This document shows positions 1 through 10,095 of a stretch of DNA of 64,000 nucleotides, in pieces. The stretch covers positions 13,823,585-13,887,584 of the forward strand of contig CM066994.1 in assembly GCA_033977485.1 (NCBI GenBank). Reading direction: 5' to 3'. Numbering within the stretch: position 1 is the first letter of the stretch; each line of letters opens with the position of its first letter. This DNA is from Hydrangea macrophylla. Its lineage: Eukaryota > Streptophyta > Magnoliopsida > Cornales > Hydrangeaceae. The notes under the pieces are model-generated. The model made no database searches and had not been told where the DNA came from. It saw only the letters and a program-made list of their open reading frames with translations. A program made the translations under genes and the position numbers.

Positions 1-480
1 TGAAGAAATTCCAAAGGTTTTTGCAAACTCTGAAAATTATGGAGCCCAAAAAGAAAGAAATTTTCTGTGAGGGCTGCACCCACACCCATGACCCGGCCGG
101 TCGGTCGGCGGCGCGTGTGTGGAGTAAACCCAAAGGGCCTTCGGTCTTCCCCCTTCTACAAAACTGGGTACCCCTTGGGGCCCAAACCCAAAACATGAAG
201 TAGCCTTATAAATACACTAAATGCTACTTCTAGTTTTCCTATGTGGGACAAGGCAAGTTGTGAACCTCTTTCATTTCAACAACTCCTTGTAAGGGGCAAC
301 ATTTAGTCATTAATTTCTCATTCACCCATCAATAGTTTTGGATATGTGAATATCCAAACTTCATATCCTCATGGAGGAGAACACAAATCCACAAGGACCT
401 CACTTAAACTCTAAGTGGGTCCTACTTTTATTAGCCCTTAAACATGACCAAAACACATATTATCCAACAGCTAAACGGGC
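1..480. repeat. Possible LTR remnant at left edge
   Basis: This stretch contains no convincing gene. It includes a TATA-like CTTATAAATAC near 203 and a segment near 241 (TGTGGGACAAGGCAAG), and reads smoothly to TTATCCAACA near 470. That organisation (TATA box, short transcribed leader, CA end) suggests the end of an LTR. No matching second LTR, primer-binding site or target-site duplication is visible because the window starts inside it. The short open frame at 21-203 looks fortuitous. Confidence 0.3.
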
Positions 481-910
481 AACGGTTAATAGGTGCACAA
501 TTTCATAAAAAGCATATCATATTTACGTTTTAACATTGTTAACCCGTTTTCTTGTGGTATGTTTGTGTTTGTAAACTAAGTACATCACTTTTGATGTATA
601 ATGTTACATGTAATTAGAATTAGTTTGCATGGTATATATATATTTGCATATAAAATGTGCCTTGTAAGAATGTTCACAATAAACTCAAAATTTCTCAAAA
701 AGTGACCTTCTAAATACCCAATAAATGAATCAGTTTGGAAGTAGCTTTGGTTTAGAGCAAGCCACTGTTTTTCACAAATCAGTAAAAAAAAAAAAAACTA
801 TCAAAAACTGTGTTGGCCTAGGTAAAAAAAAAACCACAAACATGACATGACTTGAGCCACCAAAAAAGGGCTTGTGTTGGGCTTAATGCTGTCAAGTAAA
901 TCCCAAAATT

Positions 911-1195
911 ACAATGTCTATAAAACCCAACAAAGCACTGAAAAAAAATAAAAAAAACCTGGGCTGGGCTAAAAAACACAAAATAGGGTGGGGTTCTATC
1001 AGTTAATGGGAGTCCTAAACAATGTTGGAAAAAAATGTCATCCACAAATAATCAACCCCGGAGTGTCTATAAAGCCCAACAAAGTCATATGTAACACCCA
1101 AAATTTCACTTAGTCAATGTTAGTTTTGCACAATGTTGTTCAGAAACGTCATCTACAACTCGTTAACCCCACAATGTCTATAAAGCCCAACAAAT
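911..1195. repeat. Three imperfect repeats in ABCG intron
   Basis: The phrase AATGTCTATAAAACCCAACA or a close variant recurs at about 911, 1062 and 1171. The last two copies share a longer unit of about 65 bp (1019-1083 and 1131-1195) that begins CAATGTTG and includes GTCAT/GTCATC and AACCCC. They lie downstream of the exon 2 donor of the ABCG gene, so they are intronic if the gene continues to the left. Function is unknown; local duplication is the simplest explanation. Confidence 0.55.
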
Positions 1196-1264
1196 TTTAT
1201 GTACAACTACTAAACTTACATGGCAAAATAAAATTCTTATACAAGATAGTTAAAATTCACGTAC

Positions 1265-3855
1265 CATTTGCAAGATCTAGCACGAAATCAGAAGGGTTCA
1301 TCAGGACAGATGGGGCATATCCGATATGATCAAAGTAGTCCATAACATCGCATCCCTTTCCAAAATACAAGGCGTTACCTTCCGACAGCAACAATACTTT
1401 ATGAAACATATAAAAAAGCCTACTCGAAGGCTGGTGGATCGTCATCACGACTGTTCTACCACCTTTCGCGAGCTCCCACAAAGTCGAAACGATCCTCTGA
1501 GCCGTGGTCGAGTCTAGCCCCGAAGTAGGCTCATCTAAAAATAATAAACTCGGGTTTATTAGCATTTCTTGGCCGATACTGACTCGTTTTCTCTCACCCC
1601 CCGAAATCCCTCTTAGAAATGGGCCCCCAATGATGCTATTTTTGCACCTAGTGAGCCCAAGCTGTGATATTACTGCCTCGGCCTGATTTGTCTTTTCCTG
1701 TTTGGTCAAACTATTTGGCAATCGGAGGAGGGCTGTGAAAATGAGCGTTTCGGTCACAGTCAAGCGAGGATAGAGAACGTCGTCTTGGGTAACAAACCCG
1801 GTGTTTCGCTTCATTAGGTTTGAGAAGGGCTTGTTGTTGTATGTGATTGTACCTTCTAATCGGCCACTCAATCGGCCACCCAATGCTGTTAATAAAGTTG
1901 TTTTGCCACTGCCCGATGGACCGAGCATTGCTAGTACTTCACCAGGATATACTATTCCTGAGATACCCTTTAGGATGATTTTTTCATGGGATTTTGTGCT
2001 GTTCTTCTTTACCATTCCTGCTTGTTTGGGTTTGATCTTGTAGACAACATCCACAAACTGCACAAATTCATCAAAAAAAATATCAAATCTGTGTACTGAA
2101 TTGAACAATTAGTACTAGAGTATGTCTTTCTAAATACTAACGTCATGTTTTCCAATTTTAAATACCAAATTTGATTTTCGAATATTTTTTCAATTGTGAT
2201 ATACATGTGGTATAATTGGTAAAACATTTGGGATCTTTACTTGGGAAGCATAACATTATTAATCCTATAGGAGTAATACTATAAGTATAGTATTTGAACT
2301 ACTTAATTTTTTGACCAAAATAAAAAAATCCGTATTTATACTCTTCTAGTTTACTTTTATTTTCACAGAAAAGACTATAAACATAACCAATTTTGTTTTA
2401 ACACTTCATGAAATGTGGGAATCACAATCGTATTGTGTCGTATCATATTGTCATGCCATATAATAGTAGTGCAGATTTTTATTTGTGTTAAAAATCTAAA
2501 CTCAAACCCGATGGATGGTGAAAGAGCTAGCTGTGTTAATTAGGCTCAACATAATACAATGCCCTCAAATTGTAGTAATTTATTAAATAATCAGAACAGT
2601 GAACAAAAATTGAACAATTAGTAGTACTAGAGCATGTTTAAACTAAGACAATAAGCCAAGGATTTGAAGTAATTACTCAGTAATATATATATATATATTT
2701 GAAGTAATTAATCATTTTACTTTTGCACGAAAGACTTATCAAAATTCTTAGCAAAAAAAAAAAAAAAAAAACTACTTCCGAAATAATCAATACTGCTTCA
2801 TACTACTACTTATTAATTATTTATACAAAAAAAAGAATTCGCAAACTAAGCCAAGAAAAACAATGAATGATGTAGTCTGAATAAACCCAATAAAAGTTTT
2901 TAATTTTTCTTAATAGAGTAGTAGTTCAAGAAAAGGGATTTATATGTTAAAATTATTTTCAAAATGTTATATTTTCAATCCAAATTCATGGAACACCCAA
3001 AGAGGCCATTAGAGTATACCAGCACTGGTTTTTGTAAAAATTGTTCCTTTTTCCTTTATTCAACTCGTAGAAACATATAAATTACAACAATAAGATTTAT
3101 AAGAATAAACAAATTTTGTCCTGCTTGAATAAAAAGTGTTTCTCCTTGCGAATAAATAAAAGAAACTAACTTTTCTTGAATGAGGAAAGTGGGGGAAAGA
3201 AGGATTATCAAAGACAACCCAAAATGAAGATCAGATTATCTCAATTTCTTGAACAAATTCCCTTCTTCTCACAACCGAAAAAAATAAAGAGAAGAAAGAA
3301 AAGAAATAAAAAACCCTAATATCCCACAAAAAAAAGAAAAAAAAATTCTGCATTGATAATGTGATTGTCGATATTCAAATAGGTATAATGTAAGTATATA
3401 TACACTAAAACAATGAAAAAATTGAGATCAAATTTACCCATCAGGTGAAACATAAAGGAAAAAAAAAAAAAATCACCATTTGAATATATGCAAAATATAT
3501 GTTTTATAAATACATATATTTGTGCACACGAACAAATTAAAGTACACATAAGACATGCATAAGTAGACAGAAAGCACTTTTCTACAGCTCTTATATATAT
3601 ATATATATGGCTATAAGTACATAGAACTCTGAAGATCCAAGAAAATAGGAACCATGCATATTTGAAATTTTTTTTTTTAAAAAAATGCATTTGGAAATTC
3701 AAAATCTGATAAAGATTTAAACCTATTATTGATAATAAATCAAGACCCACCTTTAATGTAACTGGCCGATTAGCTTTCTTGAAAATGGCTGCCGATTCTT
3801 GATGATCTTTAGAATAGCTTTGCAGGTTCTCAATGTCCACCATCTTCTCTTCCAT
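1265..3855 (-). CDS. ABCG half-size transporter, exons 1-2 only (partial)
   Basis: This gene encodes the N-terminal ATP-binding half of an ABCG (white-brown complex) half transporter, a membrane protein that normally dimerises and exports small molecules such as hormones or lipids. Exon 1 is 3751-3855 (35 aa, starts [11 protein letters not shown]) and exon 2 is 1265-2057. They join as [13 protein letters not shown], which matches the start of the ABCG9/14/21/25 group. In exon 2 I see Walker A GPSGSGKT, the ABCG signature [12 protein letters not shown], Walker [14 protein letters not shown] and the H-loop TIHQPS. The exon ends DLANG at a GTACGT donor. Intron 1 (2058-3750) holds only AT-rich sequence with TA and poly-A tracts. 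No exon encoding the six-helix membrane domain is found in the remaining 1.26 kb, so the gene either continues past the left edge or is truncated. The nucleotide-binding motifs look intact. The exact substrate cannot be deduced. Confidence 0.88.
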
Positions 3856-4474
3856 TCTTTTTTTTCTTACACTTTCTCTCTCTAGAAGTTGAAGAAATTA
3901 AACGATTGATAAGATCTAGTACAACAGTATGTATATAAGATGTAAAAATATGTATAGAGAGGGAGAGAGAGAGATTTTTGTGTCATGCAAGACAGATGAG
4001 AGGGGGGCAGCTGGACGGTTGTGACAATGGGGGGTGGGTCACAAGTGTTGAGGCATACCCGGCTCTTTTAATGGAGAGGTTGTTTGTTCTGGTTTTCGAA
4101 ATCCGTGTTCACATACACATATACATATATATATATATATATATCTTTCTTGATGGAGTCTTGTTTCTCTCTCTCAAACCTAGTGTTAATAGTTTTCTGG
4201 GAACGTAGAGACTCGAGAGATCTATCTCGAGTACACTTCGGAATTGAAATTTTTTTGGTACTTTAAGTCACCTTTGTTGTACAACTATCTGTTTTAATTC
4301 GATAGTTCGATCTGTAATTTGACTAGTAATCCATTTTAGTACCCTAAGTCTCTTTCTTGTGTTGCATTAATTAAAAGCATATATTAATATTAAACCTTGA
4401 TTTGCCACTTGGGTGTGTTAATTTAGCCTAAATCTTTTCTGGCTATTTGGAAAGGTTAAAGGGTAATTTTTTTA
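3856..4474 (-). promoter_or_regulatory. Upstream region of the ABCG gene
   Basis: Immediately 5' of the ABCG start codon (minus strand) there is a CT/GA-rich leader: CTCTCTCTCTCC-type tracts at 3957-3972 and TTTCTCTCTCT near 3870. Such tracts are common in plant core promoters and 5' UTRs. A (TA)n run lies at 4127-4143. I see no unambiguous TATA box, so the transcription start is unassigned. Confidence 0.35.
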
Positions 4475-4660
4475 GGAGTAAAGATTTGGACACACCTAAA
4501 CACACAACTTTTGAGACACAATCTAAATAATGTGTCTATCTCTCGTGTGATGTCACTGAACCCTACAGTGACACATGAGAGAGAGACACATTAATTAGAT
4601 TGTGTCCCAAAAATTGTGTACGGAGTATTGGGGTATGTCCCAAGTATTACGGTTTTTTTA
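4475..4660. repeat. Foldback MITE-like element
   Basis: An inverted repeat pairs GAGACACAATCTAAATAATG (4511) with CATTAATTAGATTGTGTCCC (near 4590), with the arms meeting around CACTG/CAGTG near 4555-4570. CTCTCTCGTGTG and CACATGAGAGAG also pair. The outer arms (ACACACCTAAACACACAA and TTGTGTACGGAG...) are weaker. No clear target-site duplication is seen, so the superfamily is unassigned. Confidence 0.55.
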
Positions 4661-5500
4661 GGGTAATACGTGACCTAGCTTTACATATTCAGTTATAATT
4701 AGATAGATTTTTAGCTATGCCTGACCAAATAAGACTTTCCAAGTATAACTATAATTAACTATGACAATTATTTTTTGTTAAACCACCATGATGCTGATTT
4801 CATACAAGTAAATTTAACCATCATTTAATTTTATATGTTCATAAGAAATATAACTAACCAATGTTACTGATTAAGTTGGTTCAAGAGAATGATATTACAC
4901 TGACTAAAATAATATTCATTTCCGAGCAAAAATATATTTTTCCAGTGTTGATATACTTCCTATTTTTGTGGGGTTGAAATTTAAAATTTTCTATTTTTTC
5001 ATGTAGCTAGAGCCATAAGATCATGCTAATACATATGATCCAATAATGCAGAAAAAAATCGGTTACCTCTTAGTCGAACTGAAAGGACTGGATCTAGAAT
5101 GGATGCTTTATTCACACGCGATAGAATGAATCCGCAAATATGTACGAACGCTTGAAACTTTGAATCCTAGCAATGAAGTATACCACGTAAAACGAGTGTA
5201 ACCCACACAAATCACGGTACAAAAGCCGTATCTACTAGTCTCTCTAAAGGAGAGAGATAAAAAAAAAAACTGTAATCTATTTGAAATCACTATTTTTTTC
5301 TCCTTCATCCTACATTATATATATATATAGGAGAGAAGTCTTAGATGGGCTCTATTTAGAAAATCCTAAATAATCTCTCTACATAAGCCATCCTAACCAG
5401 GCCGGGCACACCCATGGGCGGTTCATATATATTACGACAATCCTCATATATATTACGGAAATTTGGTGTTAAATCCTAGTTTATGTAATGTATTTGGTAA
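4661..5500. other. Intergenic AT-rich spacer
   Basis: No gene, long repeat or strong inverted repeat was recognised here. The stretch includes a (TA)n run at about 5314-5330, which lies close to the inferred left boundary of the large Mutator-like element. Confidence 0.4.
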
Positions 5501-6651
5501 TAACACAAGAAGTGGAAATTTATGGCGAACAGTCCACGCTTGCAAGGAATCTGATATAACAGATCCTGTTTGAGTTGAAAGCCTTATTTTTCGGACATTA
5601 ATGCCCTTCTGATTGTGTCGTGTGTAACGAGGATGGTATTTCTATTTTACAATTGTAGAAGATTGGAGTAATTTTCGCACAATGATGTTTAATTTTCTAC
5701 ATTACGATTTCTGAAGATTGGAGAATCAGCATCAAATCATTGTCATTTTTCTATATTTACGTTTTATCATCATAGAATCATCATCGTAGATTGCAGAATT
5801 TTATCAGCTATAGAGTATCGCAGTTAAGTAGACTTTGATTGAAGTTTTGAATGTAGATTGAAGTTTCATCAAATTTCTATCTTAATTGTTTTTCTGATTG
5901 AATATTTCAGATTCAAATTTTGAGATTGAAGTTTTTGATATCGCGAAGCAGTTAAGGACGTTTGGTTGAAGTTTATCAGCTCGGCATTGTTTCAGTTTTC
6001 GATGTAAGTTTTTGCTATTGAATTGCATGTCGGCCTATTTGATCCGTGATTGAATTTTTTGTTACAAGTGTTCGAAATTTGAATATGTTATTGAATTTTC
6101 ATTGATTTGGTTGAATCGATGTTGTTTTGGTTCGAATATGTTTTGTTTTTGTGTTATTTTAAGTTTAAGTAGCGATTGATTATGTCATTTATTCGGTGTA
6201 TGAATTTTTGTAAATTTTACTTGAATGTAGTTTTTTGTTTTTTGAATTTGTTGTATGCGAAATTTCACAATTTTTTATCGATGTGCTTAGTGTAGGGGTG
6301 TTTGTATTGTAATATGAGTTATTGTTCTGTGTATAAAGTTTGTTAAATTTCTCAAGTGCTTGTCGAGTTATTTGGTATTTGTTAATGTAATTCTTTTTGG
6401 TATGAAATTTGTTAAGTTTGTCAGGAATTGTTTTGTGAAAATAGTATGGGAATTTTAACAAGTTTTGTTGTGTGTAGTTCTTATGTGTTGGTGAGCGACT
6501 GATGTTGGTATTTTGAAAGTGTTGTGAAATATTAGTCATATTTCACAAGTTTTGGTAAATTTCTCAAGTTTTTATTGAGTTGTCATATTTATTGTAAATG
6601 ACTGTGATTTGTTTTCTGTTTTTGTATTTGATGGTGCAGTATACGATTGTG

Positions 6652-8989
6652 ATGGATATTGTGAGCACAGATTGTCAGTTGGTGTTGTTGTGCAGTTTTA
6701 GAGGTGAAACTGCTATTAAGAAATGTGTGACGGAATGTTGTATTCTGATTTGTTGAGTTTTATTTCTGGGAGGTGGGCTAAGGCTATTAGAGAATCTGTT
6801 AGTATTTGTTATCGATTACCTGGACATGATAATTGTATGTTGGACAGTGAAGAAGACTTTAGTAACATGAGGTACACTATCAAATGTTTTAATATGAATC
6901 GAGTTGAAATTGATGTTGTTGAGTTAGATGGGGGTTGTGGTGAAGAATTTGTAGAAGATGATGTTGGTGAAAGTGGGATTGTTGACTATTATAAAGGAAT
7001 GGAGCCTGAAGTAGATTTGCTTCCTAGTTTCTCTTCTAATCAGGATAAATTGTTGTTAGGGTCGGCATGGTCGCGTGAAATTCGTGAGGTTGGTCAGAAG
7101 TTTGAGGGTGGTGCGGAAGAATTCCGTAAAGCACTTTGCAAGTATTCTATTGAGATTGGGTTTCGATTTAAATATGTTAAGAACGATAAAGGGAGGGTTA
7201 CAGTGGTGTGTAGTTTTGCAGATGAGAAAGGATGTGCTTGGCGTATTCATGCAGCAAGGCAGCCCATTAATGGTTTTTTTTACATACGTAATATGCACAA
7301 TGAACATACATGTGGTTTGGTTATCCGCAGTTCAAAGCATCCTCGAGTTTCTTCAGATCTAGTTACTAGTTTGATCATGGACAAAGTTCGTTCGAAGCCT
7401 CTTACGCAGCCCATTGAGGTTATTGGTGATATCAAGAAGGATTATGGTCTTGATATCATGTATCATCATGCTTGGTTGGGTGTAGAGAATGCAAGGAAAG
7501 AAATTTATGGCGACCACTCATTATCTTTTGACAAGTTAAAATCGTATTTCAGGGAGGCAGAGAGATCTAATCTTGGAAGTCATTTAGTTTTGGATGTTGA
7601 TCCGGATAGTCGGCGTTTTCAGCGGTGTTTTATTGCATTTGCTGCGTCTATTCAAGGTTTTAATTGGATTAAGCCTGTGATTTTTTTGGATGGGACGTTC
7701 TTGAAAGGTAGGTACAAAGGAGTATTGCTTGGTGCGACATGCAAGGATGGTAACACAGGTATTTTGTTTTGTATTACGTTTGTAGTTGTTTAATTTCCAG
7801 TTTAATTAAGGTTTAATGTGTTGCTGAATGACTATTGTGAAATTTCTCAAATATTATGTGGTTTATTTGTTAGTGTATTGGTTTTGTGTTTTTAATTTTT
7901 TGTTGATTTTTTTGTTTGTTGATGCCTGTTTCAGGTGTTTTTAGTATTGCGTATGCTGCTGTTAGCTCTGAGGATACAAATAATTGGACATGGTTCTTAA
8001 AGGAGTTGCGAAAGATTTTAGATCTTAATCGGAAAATAACCTTCATTTCTGACCGTAATGCTGGCCTGATTGAAGGAGTTAAAACAGTTTTTCCTGAGCA
8101 CTTTCATGGTTATTGCTTGTTTCATTTGAAATTTAATTTGCGTGATAAGTTTAGAGGTGTCAGGGGAAGTTTTAGAGAGCGGATTGTTTTCAAGTTCAGC
8201 TTATGTGCATATGCCCCTGATGCTGAGAGATTTCACAAGGAATTAGAGTCATTGTTGGTTGAAGGTGGACAGAGGGTGAAAGATTTTTTGCGTGATCTTC
8301 CATCGGAGAAGTGAGCACATGCCTATTTTAAGGGACAGAGGTATGGTGATATGTGTTCAAATATAGCTGAATCGTGGAATTCTAAGATTTTGGAAGCACG
8401 ACATTTATCTATTACGAGTATGATGGATGAGATTAGATTGTCCAGTATGAAAGTTATGGCAAAGAGGAGAAGCGAGTGCAAGAAATGGTCCAGTGTTCTT
8501 TGTCCAGTCATGGAAACAAAGTTGCAAGCTGCATTGGATGAGGGTAGGACTTGGAATATTAGCAATGCAAATGAGGACATTTTTGAAGTACATTGTTATC
8601 CTTCTATATTTGTTGATATCAATTTGCGGATATGTTCTTGTGGACAGTGGCAACACAATTGTTTTCCTTGCTCACATGCTGCAGTGGTGCTGTTGAAAAG
8701 TTCTCTAGTTACTCGGAAGTCAATAATTGATTATATTGAGCCTTACTTTTATTCTGAATATTATGCAAAGTGCTACTCAGGTTCTATTTTTCTTGTTTCA
8801 ACATCTAGCATTGGTAATGATCCTATTGTTGATGGTTCCATTCTTCCGCCAGTTGAGAAAAAGTTACCTGGAAGGCCTAAAAGTAAGAGAATCCCGTCTC
8901 GAGGAGAGAAAGTTCGGGAAATAACGTGTGGTCGGTGTGGAAAAAGGGCAAGGCATAATCGGAAGACTTGTAAAGATTTTATAGCTTAG
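6652..8989 (+). pseudogene. MULE (MuDR-type) transposase, disrupted
   Basis: A spliced Mutator-like transposase. The natural start appears to be ATG 6652 (MDIVSTDCQLV..., a PB1-like N-terminus). A dinucleotide GT repeat near 6724-6730 shifts the frame, after which the reading frame CDGMLYSDLLSF continues. The DDE-type catalytic region starts at FLDGTFLKGRYKG (about 7685-7725). An intron 7759-7934 has donor GTATTT and acceptor TTTCAG, and exon 2 continues VFSIAYAAVSSED, ISDRNAG (second acidic residue) and YCLFHLKFN. An in-frame TGA at 8312-8314 sits where relatives have Trp in a KWAHAYF-like phrase. Reading then continues in the same frame to a SWIM zinc finger (CSCGQWQHNCFPCSHA, about 8632-8680) and a C-terminal zinc knuckle (CGRCGKRARHNRKTC, about 8929-8973). 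With one frameshift and one stop it should not make full-length transposase unless supplied by recoding or sequence error. Confidence 0.87.
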
Positions 8990-9334
8990 TGCATATTGGA
9001 GGGGTATAGTATTGGAGACATAGTTTTCTCTTTTTCGTTGTTGTTTTTGGATTTTATATTGTGAAGATTTGATTTCATAGTTATGAGGAATTATAAATAG
9101 TATTTTGGATTGGTTTTTCAATTCTGAATTGTCGACATTTATTTTGTTGAGAAATTTCTCAAGCTCTATACAGTACTCTTTTTTTCTTCTTGGAATTTAA
9201 TGTGTCAAACATGTTCTGGATCTGCTCAAACAGTGATTTTCTGATGTCAAAGTGTGACATTTTAGATTGTTTTATTCAATATGTTTTTTGTTCGATTGTG
9301 ATTGATTTTTTTTTTTATTGATTTTTCAACTTTT

Positions 9335-9990
9335 GTTGTGAAAACGTTGTGTAATATGTGACCTGTTTGTTAAACGAGAATTTCTGATGTATGATTGTTA
9401 TGTGATTTTGGCCGATAGTGTTTTGCTGTTTTTGTATCAAGAAGTAAATTATTTCAAAATGTTGATAAATTTCTCAACATATGTTGATATAATCAATATA
9501 GACTTATTCGTTGTCAATGCTTTCAATAATGTTCACAGAAAAGTGCCATTCATATTATCATGAGATTTGAAAAAAGTTTTCCAAGTTTTGTTATGGAAAA
9601 GTTGTGTAATTTGTTGACATGAGAATTTCATATGTATTATTGTGATATGATTTTGTTGATAATGGTTAATTGTTTTTTTATCAAGAAGTAAATTATTTCA
9701 AATTGTTGATAAGTTTCTCAACATATGTTGATATAGTCAATATAGATATATTCATTATCAATGCTTTCAACAACATTCACAGAAAAGTGCCATTCATATT
9801 GTCATGAGAGTTGACATTTGTTTATGTAAACGTTAAGCTGTGTGTCCACATTCTTTATGAGGAGGTAAATGATTATAAACAAGTAGATAAATTTATCAAC
9901 ATACATAGTCATAGTCAATGTAGTTCTTTTCATTTTCAACAACTTCAAAAATATCCACAGTAAACTATTATCCACATTGTCATGAGATTT
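9335..9990. repeat. Imperfect tandem repeats in MULE interior
   Basis: About two and a half copies of a roughly 244-bp unit lie between the two convergent genes. Landmarks AAGAAGTAAATTATTTCAAA (9439 and 9683), TTTCTCAACATATGTTGATA (near 9469 and 9713) and ACAGAAAAGTGCCATTCATA recur. A more diverged third copy (AGGAGGTAAATGATTATAAA near 9860) follows after about 177 bp. Each unit carries one copy of the element-wide GTGAAATTTCTCAA-like motif (as GATAAATTTCTCAAC). No coding potential. Confidence 0.75.
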
Positions 9991-10095
9991 GGAGAATTAT
10001 CAGAATACTATCATATTACATTAACTATGCATCATATAACAAAAAAGTTGTTCATGTAATGTATTTTTCCAAAAGTATCTAGAAATTTCTCAGGT

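Noticed and set aside
3316..3855. Continuous 179-codon reading of ABCG exon 1 into the intron
   Set aside because: Only the first 35 residues match the family; after the GTGGGT donor the text is low-complexity, and exon 2 joins cleanly to residue 35.
5312..5330. (TA)n run as the exact left end of the MULE
   Set aside because: No inverted repeat or 9-11-bp duplication connects it with the right side near 17.2 kb; boundary left approximate.
6189..6539. 116-codon open frame on the minus strand (Asn/Thr/Lys rich)
   Set aside because: Low-complexity translation of the AT-rich leader of the transposase gene; no domain, and it is antisense to the element's transcribed region.
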